64,000 nt of DNA from Bacillota bacterium (lineage in GTDB: Bacteria > Bacillota > UBA4882 > UBA8346), in the NCBI GenBank assembly GCA_023435565.1, contig JAEYRN010000033.1, positions 5,170-69,169 of the forward strand, given 5' to 3'. Positions 44,128 to 53,387 of the stretch are shown in pieces. A program made the position numbers and the translations under genes. How positions within the stretch are numbered: the stretch's first letter is position 1; the number at the start of each line of letters is the position of its first letter. Below the pieces are notes generated by a model. The model ran no database searches. It was not told where the DNA came from and saw only the letters and a list, made by a program, of their open reading frames with translations.

Positions 44128-45026
44128 TTAGTTCCGGAAATACCCGAAAAGTCCCATCCGATCGATTGTTCTAGAAACAATTCCGGGTCTATCGAAACCT
44201 CATCAATCTTAAAGGTTAAATGTAAATGAGGGCCGGTCGATAAACCGGTCGAGCCGACTTTTCCTAAGACCGTTCCTTTATCAATCATCTCTCCTTGATT
44301 AACCGTAATGGCTGATAAGTGGCAATAACTGGTGAACAAATTCAAGCCATGATGAAGCATCACCGTTAGACCGGTTACATGTAGATTGCCGGCATAAATT
44401 ACCCGCCCGCGGTTGGCTGCAAACACTGGAGTCCCTTTGGGACTCACTATATCCAATCCCGAATGGCGACCATTTTCTATGTTGTTAACATATCGTATTC
44501 TACCAAAACCAGTAGAAATTCTTCCTTTAACCGGCCAGATAAATGGGCCATTCCATAGAGGAAGCATCCCGGATTGAATAGCTTCCAGCCGTGCTTTAGT
44601 AGTAATTTTGGCGTCGGAATTGACGCTTGAGTCGCTGAGTATTTTTTTTCTGGTCTCTTCCGGCACCGAAATCCTGCTTTCCGGAAAAGTTCGTTCCAAA
44701 ACCTTTAGCGGGTAAGACTTCACCCAATTCAACATTTCTGTTTTAACCAATATGGAAACCTGGTAATCACCAGGAGCATTATAATATGAAATCGGTAAGA
44801 AACCGATAAACTCCTTATTTTCGTTTTTCCATAATTCATATCCGCTTTCAAGAAAACCGGCTTTCACCAAAGCATCCTCCGGCGCTTTGACTTTTATTTG
44901 GAGAAAATCGCCCGGCCGCAAATTATCTGTGCTAAACCATACCTCAGGCTCCCCCAAGTTCGCAATAACTAATACCGGTGAAAATAATAATATAACAATA
45001 AGTAATACTCTGTTAAATTGCCTCAT
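44124..45026 (-). CDS. Secreted M23-family (LytM) metallopeptidase
   Basis: About 300 residues with a signal peptide/TM (RVLLIVILLFSPVLVIA) and an N-terminal beta domain. The C-terminal M23 domain has zinc ligands in GRHSGLDI (HxxxD) and GPHLHLTF (HxH), and the family motif GRVIYAGN. The predicted role is peptidoglycan crosslink hydrolysis or regulation of amidases. All metal ligands are present, so it is probably active. The ATG at 45026 has GGGTGG 8 nt upstream; a GTG 4 codons earlier overlaps the SD. Confidence 0.9.
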   Translation of the reverse strand: MRQFNRVLLIVILLFSPVLVIANLGEPEVWFSTDNLRPGDFLQIKVKAPEDALVKAGFLESGYELWKNENKEFIGFLPISYYNAPGDYQVSILVKTEMLNWVKSYPLKVLERTFPESRISVPEETRKKILSDSSVNSDAKITTKARLEAIQSGMLPLWNGPFIWPVKGRISTGFGRIRYVNNIENGRHSGLDIVSPKGTPVFAANRGRVIYAGNLHVTGLTVMLHHGLNLFTSYCHLSAITVNQGEMIDKGTVLGKVGSTGLSTGPHLHLTFKIDEVSIDPELFLEQSIGWDFSGISGTN

Positions 45027-45207
45027 TCTCATAACCACCCGTTCTTTATTTTAGTAAATTTCCTTATTTAGATATTAAATTTAATTTTATTCTATACTTT
45101 AATTTGGAGATCCCGTGTCTAAAATCCTCCTTTTCCATTTATTTTTAACTGTTACATTTATTGATAATTAGATATAATTTGTTTAATAATATAATGGAGG
45201 GAAGAAG

Positions 45208-46530
45208 ATGGATAAATTAATTGCCTTGGCGGCGATTGCGCTTTTTTTTCTAATAACCCCAACCCCGGAAATTGTATCGTTTACCCCGATACAAAGCTTA
45301 AATACTGAAATGATTAGCATGACAATCGAAGGAGAAAAATTTGATCAATCGGCAGTGGTCAAATTGTCTCGGCCGGACGAGCCCGAAATATATGCTTCTG
45401 ATGTCAAGGTTGAATCCAAGAACCGAATAGTCTGCAAATTAGATTTAAAAGGTAAAAGAAACGGTAAATGGGATTTAGTCGTCGCCAACATAGATCGGAT
45501 TACTAAAAGACAGAAACGGGCTTCGGTTTCTCAAGGTTTCAACATTGAATATCCGGCGCCGTTAATTTCGAGCATCAGCCCTAATTCAGGTTTAAATTCC
45601 GGAATTATTGAGATTAATAACCTTTCCGGTTCTCATTTCCGTACCGGCGCTTCGGTGATGTTAAGCAATCAAAAAATGGAGATTGGCGCCTCGCGAATCG
45701 AGTTGATATCCAGTAAAAAAATTAGTTGTCAGTTCAATCTGTCAAATGCAGAAATTGGGACTTATAATGTAAAAGTTGTTAATGATGACGGCAAAACCGG
45801 TATTCTCCCCGCCGCTTTTACTATTCAAGGCCCTCCCCCTGTAATAAAAGTGCTTCGCCCGGAAATAACCGGTATAACACCTGAAAGAGGATTTAATAAT
45901 GGATATGTCTTAACAACTATCACCGGGGCCAATTTTGAACCGGAAGCAACTACCAAATTAGTCGGCCCTGGTCCGGTGGAATTACCGGGACTTAATGTCA
46001 AAATCGACTCGTCGTCTCAAATAACCTGCTTTTTCGATATCAAAGACCAACCGGTTGGAAAGTATGATGTGGAGATTACCAATCCCAACGGACAAAAGGC
46101 TGTATTACCAAATGCTTTTACTGTTGAAATCATGAATGAATCGGCTATCAAATTAAATAGTTCGTTAAAACCGGTCTTCTTCGACTTAAATAAGGACAAT
46201 CTCAAATCCGGGCAGCCGGAACGTTTAGACTCCAACTTAAAAACTCTGTTAGCAAATCCAAAACTTTTTATCTTATTGGGTGGCCATGCTGATGAACGTG
46301 GTAGTACCCGATATAATCTTGATCTTTCCGCTAGACGGGCCGAGAATATTAAAAAATACTTGGTCAGTAAAGGAATTGACCCAAAACGGATCACCATTTA
46401 TGCTTATGGCAAAGATCATCCAGCTAAAAAGGGGCATAGTGAATCAGCTTGGGAATATAACCGAAGAGTGGATGTAATGGTTTGGGAAGAACCCCCAACC
46501 AGGGATATGGGGATAAAAGGCATTGAGTAG
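45208..46530 (+). CDS. IPT/TIG-repeat protein with C-terminal OmpA/Pal domain
   Basis: A 440-residue exported protein. After a hydrophobic N-terminus it has three IPT/TIG-like immunoglobulin repeats (about 20-112, 115-207 and 218-305; motifs ISSISPNSGLNSG, ITGITPERGFNNG, GTYNVKVVNDDG). An OmpA-like peptidoglycan-binding domain follows (about 320-425: FFDLNKDNL, GGHADERGSTRYNLDLSARRA, YGKDHPA, WEYNRRVDV). The Asp and Arg that clasp diaminopimelate are present. I know of no characterised protein with this exact order. It probably tethers an envelope structure to the cell wall. SD GGAGGGAAG; monocistronic. Confidence 0.85.
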   Translation: MDKLIALAAIALFFLITPTPEIVSFTPIQSLNTEMISMTIEGEKFDQSAVVKLSRPDEPEIYASDVKVESKNRIVCKLDLKGKRNGKWDLVVANIDRITKRQKRASVSQGFNIEYPAPLISSISPNSGLNSGIIEINNLSGSHFRTGASVMLSNQKMEIGASRIELISSKKISCQFNLSNAEIGTYNVKVVNDDGKTGILPAAFTIQGPPPVIKVLRPEITGITPERGFNNGYVLTTITGANFEPEATTKLVGPGPVELPGLNVKIDSSSQITCFFDIKDQPVGKYDVEITNPNGQKAVLPNAFTVEIMNESAIKLNSSLKPVFFDLNKDNLKSGQPERLDSNLKTLLANPKLFILLGGHADERGSTRYNLDLSARRAENIKKYLVSKGIDPKRITIYAYGKDHPAKKGHSESAWEYNRRVDVMVWEEPPTRDMGIKGIE

Positions 46531-46553
46531 TTTCATTATTGAATAATAAATAA

Positions 46554-46773
46554 GGTTGTTGCAAACCAAACAAATGAATGCCATCATCTCCACCCAGCCC
46601 TAAACGGCTGGGCTAGGTATACAAAAACATTCTAAACCCCTTTCTGGGCTCGGTTAAAACTTCGAAGCTTAACCCAGCCCGGCTTAGCCGGGGTTGAGAA
46701 GTTTTTAAAACATAGCCCAGGGGTTTAAGCCCTGGGTGGACAAAACGGCAAAAGAGCTTCTTTTGCGACAGCC
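46554..46773. repeat. 220-bp inverted-repeat element
   Basis: Outer ends GGTTGTTGCAAA (46554-46565) and TTTTGCGACAGCC (46761-46773) are imperfect inverted repeats. Inside, TCCACCCAG (46589-46597) pairs with CTGGGTGGA (46732-46740), and several CCCAGCC/GGCTGGG hairpins occur. It is GC-rich against its surroundings, has no ORF, and fills most of the gap before the Prc gene. Confidence 0.6.
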
Positions 46774-46832
46774 CATTATAATTTTTACCAGATTACATTA
46801 AAATATAAATTAAACCTAAATTACTAGAATTA

Positions 46833-48923
46833 CTAATTCATCACGTCTCCCAAAACAAACATAGCTTCATCAATATAAGGATCGGCGCCAACCTGCTTCT
46901 GCCATTCTTTTTGTTTCTCAATCCCGCTACGATCCTTATCAAAACCGGAATCGCCATTTAAAACCGCTACCTTCAAATAAGAACGCTCGGCCGCATAATT
47001 TTCCAACCGTTCAGCCTCTTCCTTAAAAAGCTGTTGTTCCATAAAAACCCGAGTTAGCTGCAATGATTGATTGGCTTTCTCTTGCTGTTCTTCGACGTTT
47101 TTAACATGCTCCGCAATCACCTTAAAAGAAGGGTTGACTTTGACCCGTTGCGCGCTTTTAGCCTTAATTTCTTTAAGATTGTATAGCCCGGCAGACCACC
47201 TTCGATAATAAGTGGATGAAATTGTATCCCAAGGGAGCGCATTCGCTAAATCCTTCTCTCCTTTTAGGTACTCGTATATATGCGGTAATGGTATATCGGC
47301 AGTAACTCCCTCCCTTTGGGTCGAACCGCCATTGATCCGGTAATATTTTTGGGTGGTCAATTTCAAAGACCCAATTGGTTTTAATACTGAAAATTCACGG
47401 GTCAAAAACCGATCCAAATCGGTAAAGGCTTGAACAGTGCCTTTACCATGCGACTTGGGGCCACCGATGATAATTGCCCGACCATAGTCTTGGAGAGCGG
47501 CCGCTACAATTTCAGAAGCTGAAGCGCTCAAAGAATTGATTAAAACTACTAAAGGGCCACTGTAAACAATATTTGGATCAGGATCGTTTAATACTTCAAT
47601 ATGTCCGGCGCCGTTTTTCACCTGTACTACCGGACCATTTTTGAAGAAAAGGCCGGACATGGCGACCGCATCATCTAAGCTGCCCCCTGTATTATCTCTT
47701 AAATCCAAAATAATTCCATCTACCTTCTCGGCTTTCAACCCTTGTAATTGGTTGCGAACATCTTCCGCGGCACTACGGCCTTTATTCGATCTCATATCAC
47801 GATAAAAAGAAGGTAAATCAATATAACCGAATTTTTTATTCAATTCTTGATTATTTATTATTGCCGATTTGGCATAAGCTTCTTCAATCACTACCACGTC
47901 CCTTATAATCGGGATTACCATAATCCGGCCATCCGATTTTTTAACGGTTAAGCGGACCTCGGTGCCCTTTTTACCCCTAATTTGACTAACAACCTCATTT
48001 AAAGGCATATATGAAATATCCATCGGCTCCTCGTGACCTTGCCCAACTTTCATAATAAGGTCACCGGCCTTAAGCTCGCCTTGTCGCCAAGCAGCGCTCC
48101 CCGGGACTACTTCATTTACTTTCACATACTCCTCTTCGGCTTCCAAAATAGCCCCTATACCTTCCAAAGTTCCCGAAAGATCTGTTTCAAATTCCTCGGC
48201 TTGTTCCGGTAAAAAGTAGGTGGTATGCGGATCGAAACTCCCGGCAACGGCATTTAAGTATTTTTCCAATTGATCGTCGTTAGTTTCGCTCAGAAACATT
48301 TGGAATTCTCTTTTTAAACTCAGCGCTAATTTTTCTCTGGCTTGAACTTCCAATTCCGGTTTAAATATAGGTGCCTTTGATTCGGACTTTGACTTTTCAT
48401 TGCCACTAAGTGATAAATAATATAATAAGGCCCGATATTTAAGGGTCTTCCGCCATAACTCTTTCTGTTCGGCTTCATCGGAACAAAAATCCCTTTTATC
48501 AGCGTCAATTACCAGGCTTTCATCCTCGGAAAAATCAAAGGGATGTTTTAAAATATCTTGATAATATCCCTTAACTTTCATTATTCGCTTCTTTAAAATC
48601 GATGAAGCCTGTTCTATTAAGCCATATTTTCCGGTTTCCAGCTCATCGTCGATTTTATTTTGAAAATGTTTTAATTGTTCGATATCCGATTTCAATAAAA
48701 ACCTTTTATTCGGATCCAATCTTTTAATATAGAGATCAAAAGCTTTCTGAGAAAAGTTATCATTTAACCTCACCTGGTTGTAATGCCAGTTTTCCAATGC
48801 CTGTATCATAAGTCTGGTGATAACCGTCTCTTTACCGATACGGTTATCCGCTAAAGTAACTCCTAAAACCAGCAATACAATTATTAAAAGCGGGATCAGA
48901 AATTTAAAGATTGGTTTTCTCAT
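46833..48923 (-). CDS. prc: Tail-specific protease Prc/Tsp (S41A family)
   Basis: A 696-residue exported serine protease with an N-terminal TM/signal anchor. The large N-terminal helical domain (about 35-230) is typical of Prc rather than of short CtpA. A PDZ domain (about 235-325; GIGAILEAEEEYVKVNEVVPGSAAW) is followed by the S41 core. The catalytic Ser lies in NSLSASASEIVAAAL and the Lys in SHGKGTVQ. A C-terminal DUF3340-type helical region follows. It cleaves periplasmic proteins from the C-terminus, including PG hydrolases in other bacteria. It follows the bat genes by about 110 nt and may be transcribed with them. Confidence 0.93.
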   Translation of the reverse strand: MRKPIFKFLIPLLIIVLLVLGVTLADNRIGKETVITRLMIQALENWHYNQVRLNDNFSQKAFDLYIKRLDPNKRFLLKSDIEQLKHFQNKIDDELETGKYGLIEQASSILKKRIMKVKGYYQDILKHPFDFSEDESLVIDADKRDFCSDEAEQKELWRKTLKYRALLYYLSLSGNEKSKSESKAPIFKPELEVQAREKLALSLKREFQMFLSETNDDQLEKYLNAVAGSFDPHTTYFLPEQAEEFETDLSGTLEGIGAILEAEEEYVKVNEVVPGSAAWRQGELKAGDLIMKVGQGHEEPMDISYMPLNEVVSQIRGKKGTEVRLTVKKSDGRIMVIPIIRDVVVIEEAYAKSAIINNQELNKKFGYIDLPSFYRDMRSNKGRSAAEDVRNQLQGLKAEKVDGIILDLRDNTGGSLDDAVAMSGLFFKNGPVVQVKNGAGHIEVLNDPDPNIVYSGPLVVLINSLSASASEIVAAALQDYGRAIIIGGPKSHGKGTVQAFTDLDRFLTREFSVLKPIGSLKLTTQKYYRINGGSTQREGVTADIPLPHIYEYLKGEKDLANALPWDTISSTYYRRWSAGLYNLKEIKAKSAQRVKVNPSFKVIAEHVKNVEEQQEKANQSLQLTRVFMEQQLFKEEAERLENYAAERSYLKVAVLNGDSGFDKDRSGIEKQKEWQKQVGADPYIDEAMFVLGDVMN

Positions 48924-49033
48924 TTTAATTTCCTTTTTTTAATTTACATTATTTTGACAGAATTAAAAAACCTTATTCGATAGTCATTTTAAAACTATCA
49001 CTATCTTCAGTTATTGTCAACCTTTGTGTCGTC

Positions 49034-49849
49034 TTAAATCGTTTCCAGACATTCTTTATCCATCCAGCCTCTTTTACCGTCAACCCTCTTTACTTTGACC
49101 CAATTTTCTTTTTCCTCCAGGATTAGAACCCTTGAACCTTCAGCTAAATGGTAATAAATAGTAGCTGCTTTTGACGGCTCAAAAAAAACATCGCCCGCTT
49201 TTACGGCTACCGCTTGTTCACGGGATTGTTCCCAAAAGGTCAAAATACCTAATGAAAGAAAACTAACAAATATTATTGCACAACCGGTTACTAATCCAAT
49301 CCACCATTTTTTAAAATCGCCTTCAATTAAAGTGTGTAATGGAATCGGTTTAATTATTGCTAAGATAATTATTATTACCAGTCCGAAAAACCAAATTGAG
49401 CCGGATAGTGCTAATTGTTGAACAGATAACATTCCGGTCAAAAATTTCACAAAATCATACTTCCAGTCACTAACCCCTTCCTGTACACCGGTCAAAACAT
49501 AATTAAGGTTTGCCTTTAAGTCAGCGTCACCTGGAATCTGGCGCCTCGCTCTTTCATAATTTAAGACCGCCCGGCCCTTTAGTCCCATCTTATAATAAGT
49601 ATTACCAAGGTTATAATACATATTACCACTTTGATAGCCTTCATCGCAAAGCTGTTGGTAAAGTTCGGCGGCTTTATTAAAATTGCCTTTTTGATATTCT
49701 GAGTTAGCTTGTTCAAAAATTGTCTTCGGATCTGTAAAATCCGTTCCGGAATCACCAAAGACCGGTTGTCCGCAAACGGGATAAATTAGAAAAACTAATA
49801 TTACCATGCCGATCCCTAGATATCTCTTGAAATTATCAAGTTTTCCCAT
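49034..49849 (-). CDS. batE: BatE-like TPR/SH3 protein
   Basis: About 271 residues: TM/signal near the N-terminus, two TPR motifs (about 45-115; GNFNKAAELYQQLCDEGY, NLGNTYYKMG). Two TM helices (about 140-160 and 180-205) and a C-terminal bacterial SH3 domain (VFFEPSKAATIYYHLAEGSRVLIL...GWMDKECLETI) follow. This matches BatE of Bacteroides/Leptospira aerotolerance operons. Start ATG at 49849 within a run of GGAGAGGAGAGG, overlapping batD by 14 nt. It is thought to form a membrane complex with BatA-D. Confidence 0.85.
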   Translation of the reverse strand: MGKLDNFKRYLGIGMVILVFLIYPVCGQPVFGDSGTDFTDPKTIFEQANSEYQKGNFNKAAELYQQLCDEGYQSGNMYYNLGNTYYKMGLKGRAVLNYERARRQIPGDADLKANLNYVLTGVQEGVSDWKYDFVKFLTGMLSVQQLALSGSIWFFGLVIIIILAIIKPIPLHTLIEGDFKKWWIGLVTGCAIIFVSFLSLGILTFWEQSREQAVAVKAGDVFFEPSKAATIYYHLAEGSRVLILEEKENWVKVKRVDGKRGWMDKECLETI

Positions 49850-51650
49850 TCTGCCCTCTCCTCTCCGGCGCTTTTCCTGCTTCTTGATTATAATTGCCGA
49901 CTTGATCAAGGGTTTTTATAATCAAATCCACTTGCTCCCAAAGTTGTTCGGCCTCAGTCGGACTGATTTTACTACCTGTAAACCGGTAATAATCATATTG
50001 ATCAAAGAAATCCTTTATTTTACGCAAAGTATCCGATTCAACTCCATATGCCGCGATTTGTTCAACATCATTCCCAGTCATTCCGGCAATAGTAAGCTGG
50101 TATTTCTCCCCCAGATACTCCTTAACAAGTTGATGTAGCTCTTCTAAAGTATTTTCAGGTTTCTTAATTAACTCGGTTTTAACCCTAGCTAAGCCCTTGG
50201 CAGCCCTGCTACCGGCTCGAATTGACCGGGCCATGGGCGAGTCTGAGAGCAATATCTTTTGATATTTTCGGTATCCCAAAGCAACAATCAGCCCTAATAT
50301 TGGTAATAATTGCAACCACCAAAACCAACTTTGATAAACAAGTTGCTCATGACGACGTTTAATACTCCCAAGTTGCTCTTTGATGAATACTAAATCCTTT
50401 CCGTAACTATCGGAGTCCGTTTCAGTAGTATCGGAAAACAAAACAGCTTTAAAATTAGGATTGGGCTTAACCTTAACCGCAAATGCCGGAGCGGTTGCTT
50501 TAACATATTTACCTTGGTAAGGATCAAAATAAGATAAATTAAAGGGACCAATTTGTTTTACATTAGGATCTATCGGGATTACTACCTGTTCAAAATGGAT
50601 TTGGCCTGTCTCTCCATTATTATTATTTTTCTTCTGAGGATCATAAACTTTTAAGCCTTGATTGTTAATAATAAATGGCGGATCCACAGTTTGAAGATTA
50701 CCGTTTCCGGTTACCGTCAGCTTAAGGGTGACCGGCTCTCCCTGTAAAACTTCGGTAGGTTGTCCGGTAACCTGAATTTGAAAACGGCCAATTCCGCCTG
50801 AAAAATTAGCCGGTTTCCCGGTGGGTAAAGGTAAGACATTTATATTCAGCCGGTTACTTTTTAATTCAATCGGATATTTTTTAAAACTGGAAAAAAACGG
50901 GTCGCTGGTTTGTTGCTTAATTAAAACAGCGAAATTCAAACGAGCCGGCCCTAAAGAAAACTTACCTGATTTTACAGAAGTCAAATTGGTTGAAAACTCG
51001 ACTACCTGATAAGAACGACTATTAATAGTTACTCTTCGCTGACTAGGTTTATTCATCGGATCCAATACGAAATCGGGCTGTTCAATGACAGGATAACTCC
51101 AGTCATTAATGGTAATCTCGCTGAAATAGACTCTGATTTTTAAAGGAGTCTTTTCTCCAAGATACAGCTTTGTCTTACCCAACTCCATCTCCATAAAAAG
51201 CTTATCTCCAAAAGGAGAGGAATTATCGGGAATCGTGGACACCGATTTTTTTTGATTAACCGCTCCGCTTACTTGTAAGGTAACCGAGTTAGCCGTCAAT
51301 TTATCATTCTTTACTTTCATATCAAATGGACCTAAGGTATACGAACCCGGTTTTAAACCGGTGATTTCATAGGAATAATTGATTATAGCGGAATATTCTC
51401 CATTAATATAATTAACACTGGAATTTCGCCCCAAAAAGTCAATCTGCAATCCGTCAATAATTTTTAAAACCGGCTCTGAAGCTAAAGTTGAGCCTTCCAC
51501 CGTTATATTTAACCGGACAGACTCTCCGGTAGTTATAGAACTAGTATCTAAAGCAGCCTTTGCCGAAAGAGTTTGCGCGCTAACGACTATTGGCGACAAT
51601 AATAATCCTGTAACTGTTATTATAACTAATAAAAATTGTTTGAATTTCAT
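49836..51650 (-). CDS. batD: BatD-like oxygen-tolerance protein
   Basis: A 604-residue protein with a signal peptide (to VVSAQ), several Ig-like/DUF-type beta domains (motifs SVRLNITVEG, FLGRNSSVNYINGEYSAIINYSYEI, QVTGQPTEVLQGEPVTLKLTV), one TM helix (about 440-460) and a cytoplasmic helical C-terminus. This is the BatD architecture. SD AAGGAAGG. It lies between batC and batE in the conserved order. Confidence 0.88.
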   Translation of the reverse strand: MKFKQFLLVIITVTGLLLSPIVVSAQTLSAKAALDTSSITTGESVRLNITVEGSTLASEPVLKIIDGLQIDFLGRNSSVNYINGEYSAIINYSYEITGLKPGSYTLGPFDMKVKNDKLTANSVTLQVSGAVNQKKSVSTIPDNSSPFGDKLFMEMELGKTKLYLGEKTPLKIRVYFSEITINDWSYPVIEQPDFVLDPMNKPSQRRVTINSRSYQVVEFSTNLTSVKSGKFSLGPARLNFAVLIKQQTSDPFFSSFKKYPIELKSNRLNINVLPLPTGKPANFSGGIGRFQIQVTGQPTEVLQGEPVTLKLTVTGNGNLQTVDPPFIINNQGLKVYDPQKKNNNNGETGQIHFEQVVIPIDPNVKQIGPFNLSYFDPYQGKYVKATAPAFAVKVKPNPNFKAVLFSDTTETDSDSYGKDLVFIKEQLGSIKRRHEQLVYQSWFWWLQLLPILGLIVALGYRKYQKILLSDSPMARSIRAGSRAAKGLARVKTELIKKPENTLEELHQLVKEYLGEKYQLTIAGMTGNDVEQIAAYGVESDTLRKIKDFFDQYDYYRFTGSKISPTEAEQLWEQVDLIIKTLDQVGNYNQEAGKAPERRGQNGKT

Positions 51651-51665
51651 CTCGGTTTCCTTCCT

Positions 51666-52283
51666 TTACCAGTCTTTGTCTACTGGTTCTTCCTCCTTGA
51701 TTTGGGGGACGAAGTATTGAGCGTCATTCATATTAACAATATTTTCAGCTTCATTTTGTTGCTGTTCCGGAGGTTTATTCGGCGGCGGTTGTTTTATCCT
51801 TAGTAAGGTCAATTCGTAATTATACTTGGCATCCATATCTTTCGGATTTGCTTCAATCGCTTGTTTGAAATTTTCAAGCGCTTCCATATAATTTGCTTGG
51901 CCTTGTTGATCTTGACTCTTTTCCGCGGAACTAGATAAGGCGTTTCCCAAATTATAATGGAATTCATTCTTCAACTTGCTTTTTTGTGATTTTCCCAGTG
52001 TTAAACTTTCCAAACCACCCGTAGCTTCGCGTAAATTAGCAATTGCTTTGTCGTTTCGGTCGCTTTTCGAAAAAGACAACCCCAGATTATTAAATACATA
52101 GGGTGAATTAGGCAAATCTACCAACAAATCCTCATAACGTTCCTGAGCCCGTTCATAATCGGCTTTGTTATAATATCGGTTAGCGGTGAACATCCGCCAT
52201 GTATCACCCCAAATAAGAAAATTTGTCGCCAATAATAAAAGAACAGATACAATCCCCCAAAAAATCCGTAATCGTTGGGTCAA
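51666..52283 (-). CDS. batC: BatC-like TPR membrane protein
   Basis: About 205 residues: one N-terminal TM helix (about 10-27), then TPR units (YYNKADYERAQERYEDLLVDLPNSPYV, NLGLSFSKSDRNDKAIANLREA, MEALENFKQAIEANPKDMDAKYNYEL) and a Gln/Pro/Glu-rich tail. The start is a TTG (52281-52283) with GAGGTG 6 nt upstream. Position between batB and batD supports the BatC assignment, but TPR proteins are hard to name by sequence alone. Confidence 0.8.
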   Translation of the reverse strand: MTQRLRIFWGIVSVLLLLATNFLIWGDTWRMFTANRYYNKADYERAQERYEDLLVDLPNSPYVFNNLGLSFSKSDRNDKAIANLREATGGLESLTLGKSQKSKLKNEFHYNLGNALSSSAEKSQDQQGQANYMEALENFKQAIEANPKDMDAKYNYELTLLRIKQPPPNKPPEQQQNEAENIVNMNDAQYFVPQIKEEEPVDKDW

Positions 52284-52352
52284 GTTATTCACCTCATATA
52301 ACTAAACAATATATAACTTAAATTGATTTGTGTTTATTAGCACCCACTTGCT

Positions 52353-53387
52353 TCATCCTATAAATCTTCCCTTGATTTTGTTGATTATCTCTAGCTTGCG
52401 AAAACCCAAACAAAAATCGATGGTTAAAAAGAAGACTACCAATAATAAAGGAATTTGATATCTTTCAACATAGTTTTTTTGCCAACTACTTTTAATTTCC
52501 GATTTTTTTAAACCGGCGAGCCTGGTCTGGTATAATTCCTCCAATCCCAAAGAGAATCCACCGGCCCGCACATAAGTGCCTTGCCCTGCCTGTGCAATCT
52601 CCTTGAGTATCTCTTCATTCAAAAATGACTTAACCACATTACCGGCCTTGTCTTTGAGATACGAACCATTGCCATGTTGGTCCTGAACAATAATTAATTC
52701 CCCCTCAGGACTACCGATTCCAATGGTATAAACGGCAATACCATCCTTAACCGCTGCTTTAGTTGGCGATAGCGGATCACCCTCATGATTCTCGCCATCC
52801 GTAATAATAATTAATACTTTTTTCCCTGCGCTGCCTGACTTAAAGGCATTTCGGGCAGTAAGGATTGCTTCACCGATGGCAGTTCCTCCACGGGGAATAA
52901 TCCCGGTATTTAAAGCATCCAATGTACTGCTGAAAGCATTAAAATCGACAGTTAACGGGCATTGTAGAAAACTTGTCCCGGAAAAAGCCACCAGTCCAAC
53001 TTTATCGTTCTGCATCACACGAAGTAAGTCTTTAACTGCTAGTTTGGCTTTTTCAAGGCGGTTTGGTTTAACATCGGTCGCCAGCATACTTTTGGAAGTA
53101 TCTATAGCAAAAATAATTTCGAGACCATGGTGTTTAAGCTCCTGCCAGCGATATCCCCAACGCGGTCCGCCTAAAGCAATTATCAAAAAAACTAACCCAA
53201 ATAATTTTAGGATTAACCGACGTTTTTGCATTTTCCTACCGGACAAATCGATGACTTTCGGTATCAAGTCTTTACCGGCAAAAGTCTCCAAGTCCCGTTC
53301 CAAACGGCGTTCAACCCAAATAAAAAACCAAATCAGTAATAAAGGTAATATAAGTAATACTAAGTAAAATGGGTTAGCCCAATTCAT
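52353..53387 (-). CDS. batB: BatB-like von Willebrand factor A membrane protein
   Basis: A 344-residue protein with two N-terminal TM helices, a VWA domain (about 88-290) and a C-terminal TM helix (about 312-332). The MIDAS residues are present: DTSKSM, the Thr in PRGGTAIGEA and DGENHEGD. It overlaps batA by 4 nt (ATGA), with AGGAG upstream. It is likely to partner with BatA in a metal-dependent complex at the inner membrane. Confidence 0.9.
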   Translation of the reverse strand: MNWANPFYLVLLILPLLLIWFFIWVERRLERDLETFAGKDLIPKVIDLSGRKMQKRRLILKLFGLVFLIIALGGPRWGYRWQELKHHGLEIIFAIDTSKSMLATDVKPNRLEKAKLAVKDLLRVMQNDKVGLVAFSGTSFLQCPLTVDFNAFSSTLDALNTGIIPRGGTAIGEAILTARNAFKSGSAGKKVLIIITDGENHEGDPLSPTKAAVKDGIAVYTIGIGSPEGELIIVQDQHGNGSYLKDKAGNVVKSFLNEEILKEIAQAGQGTYVRAGGFSLGLEELYQTRLAGLKKSEIKSSWQKNYVERYQIPLLLVVFFLTIDFCLGFRKLEIINKIKGRFIG

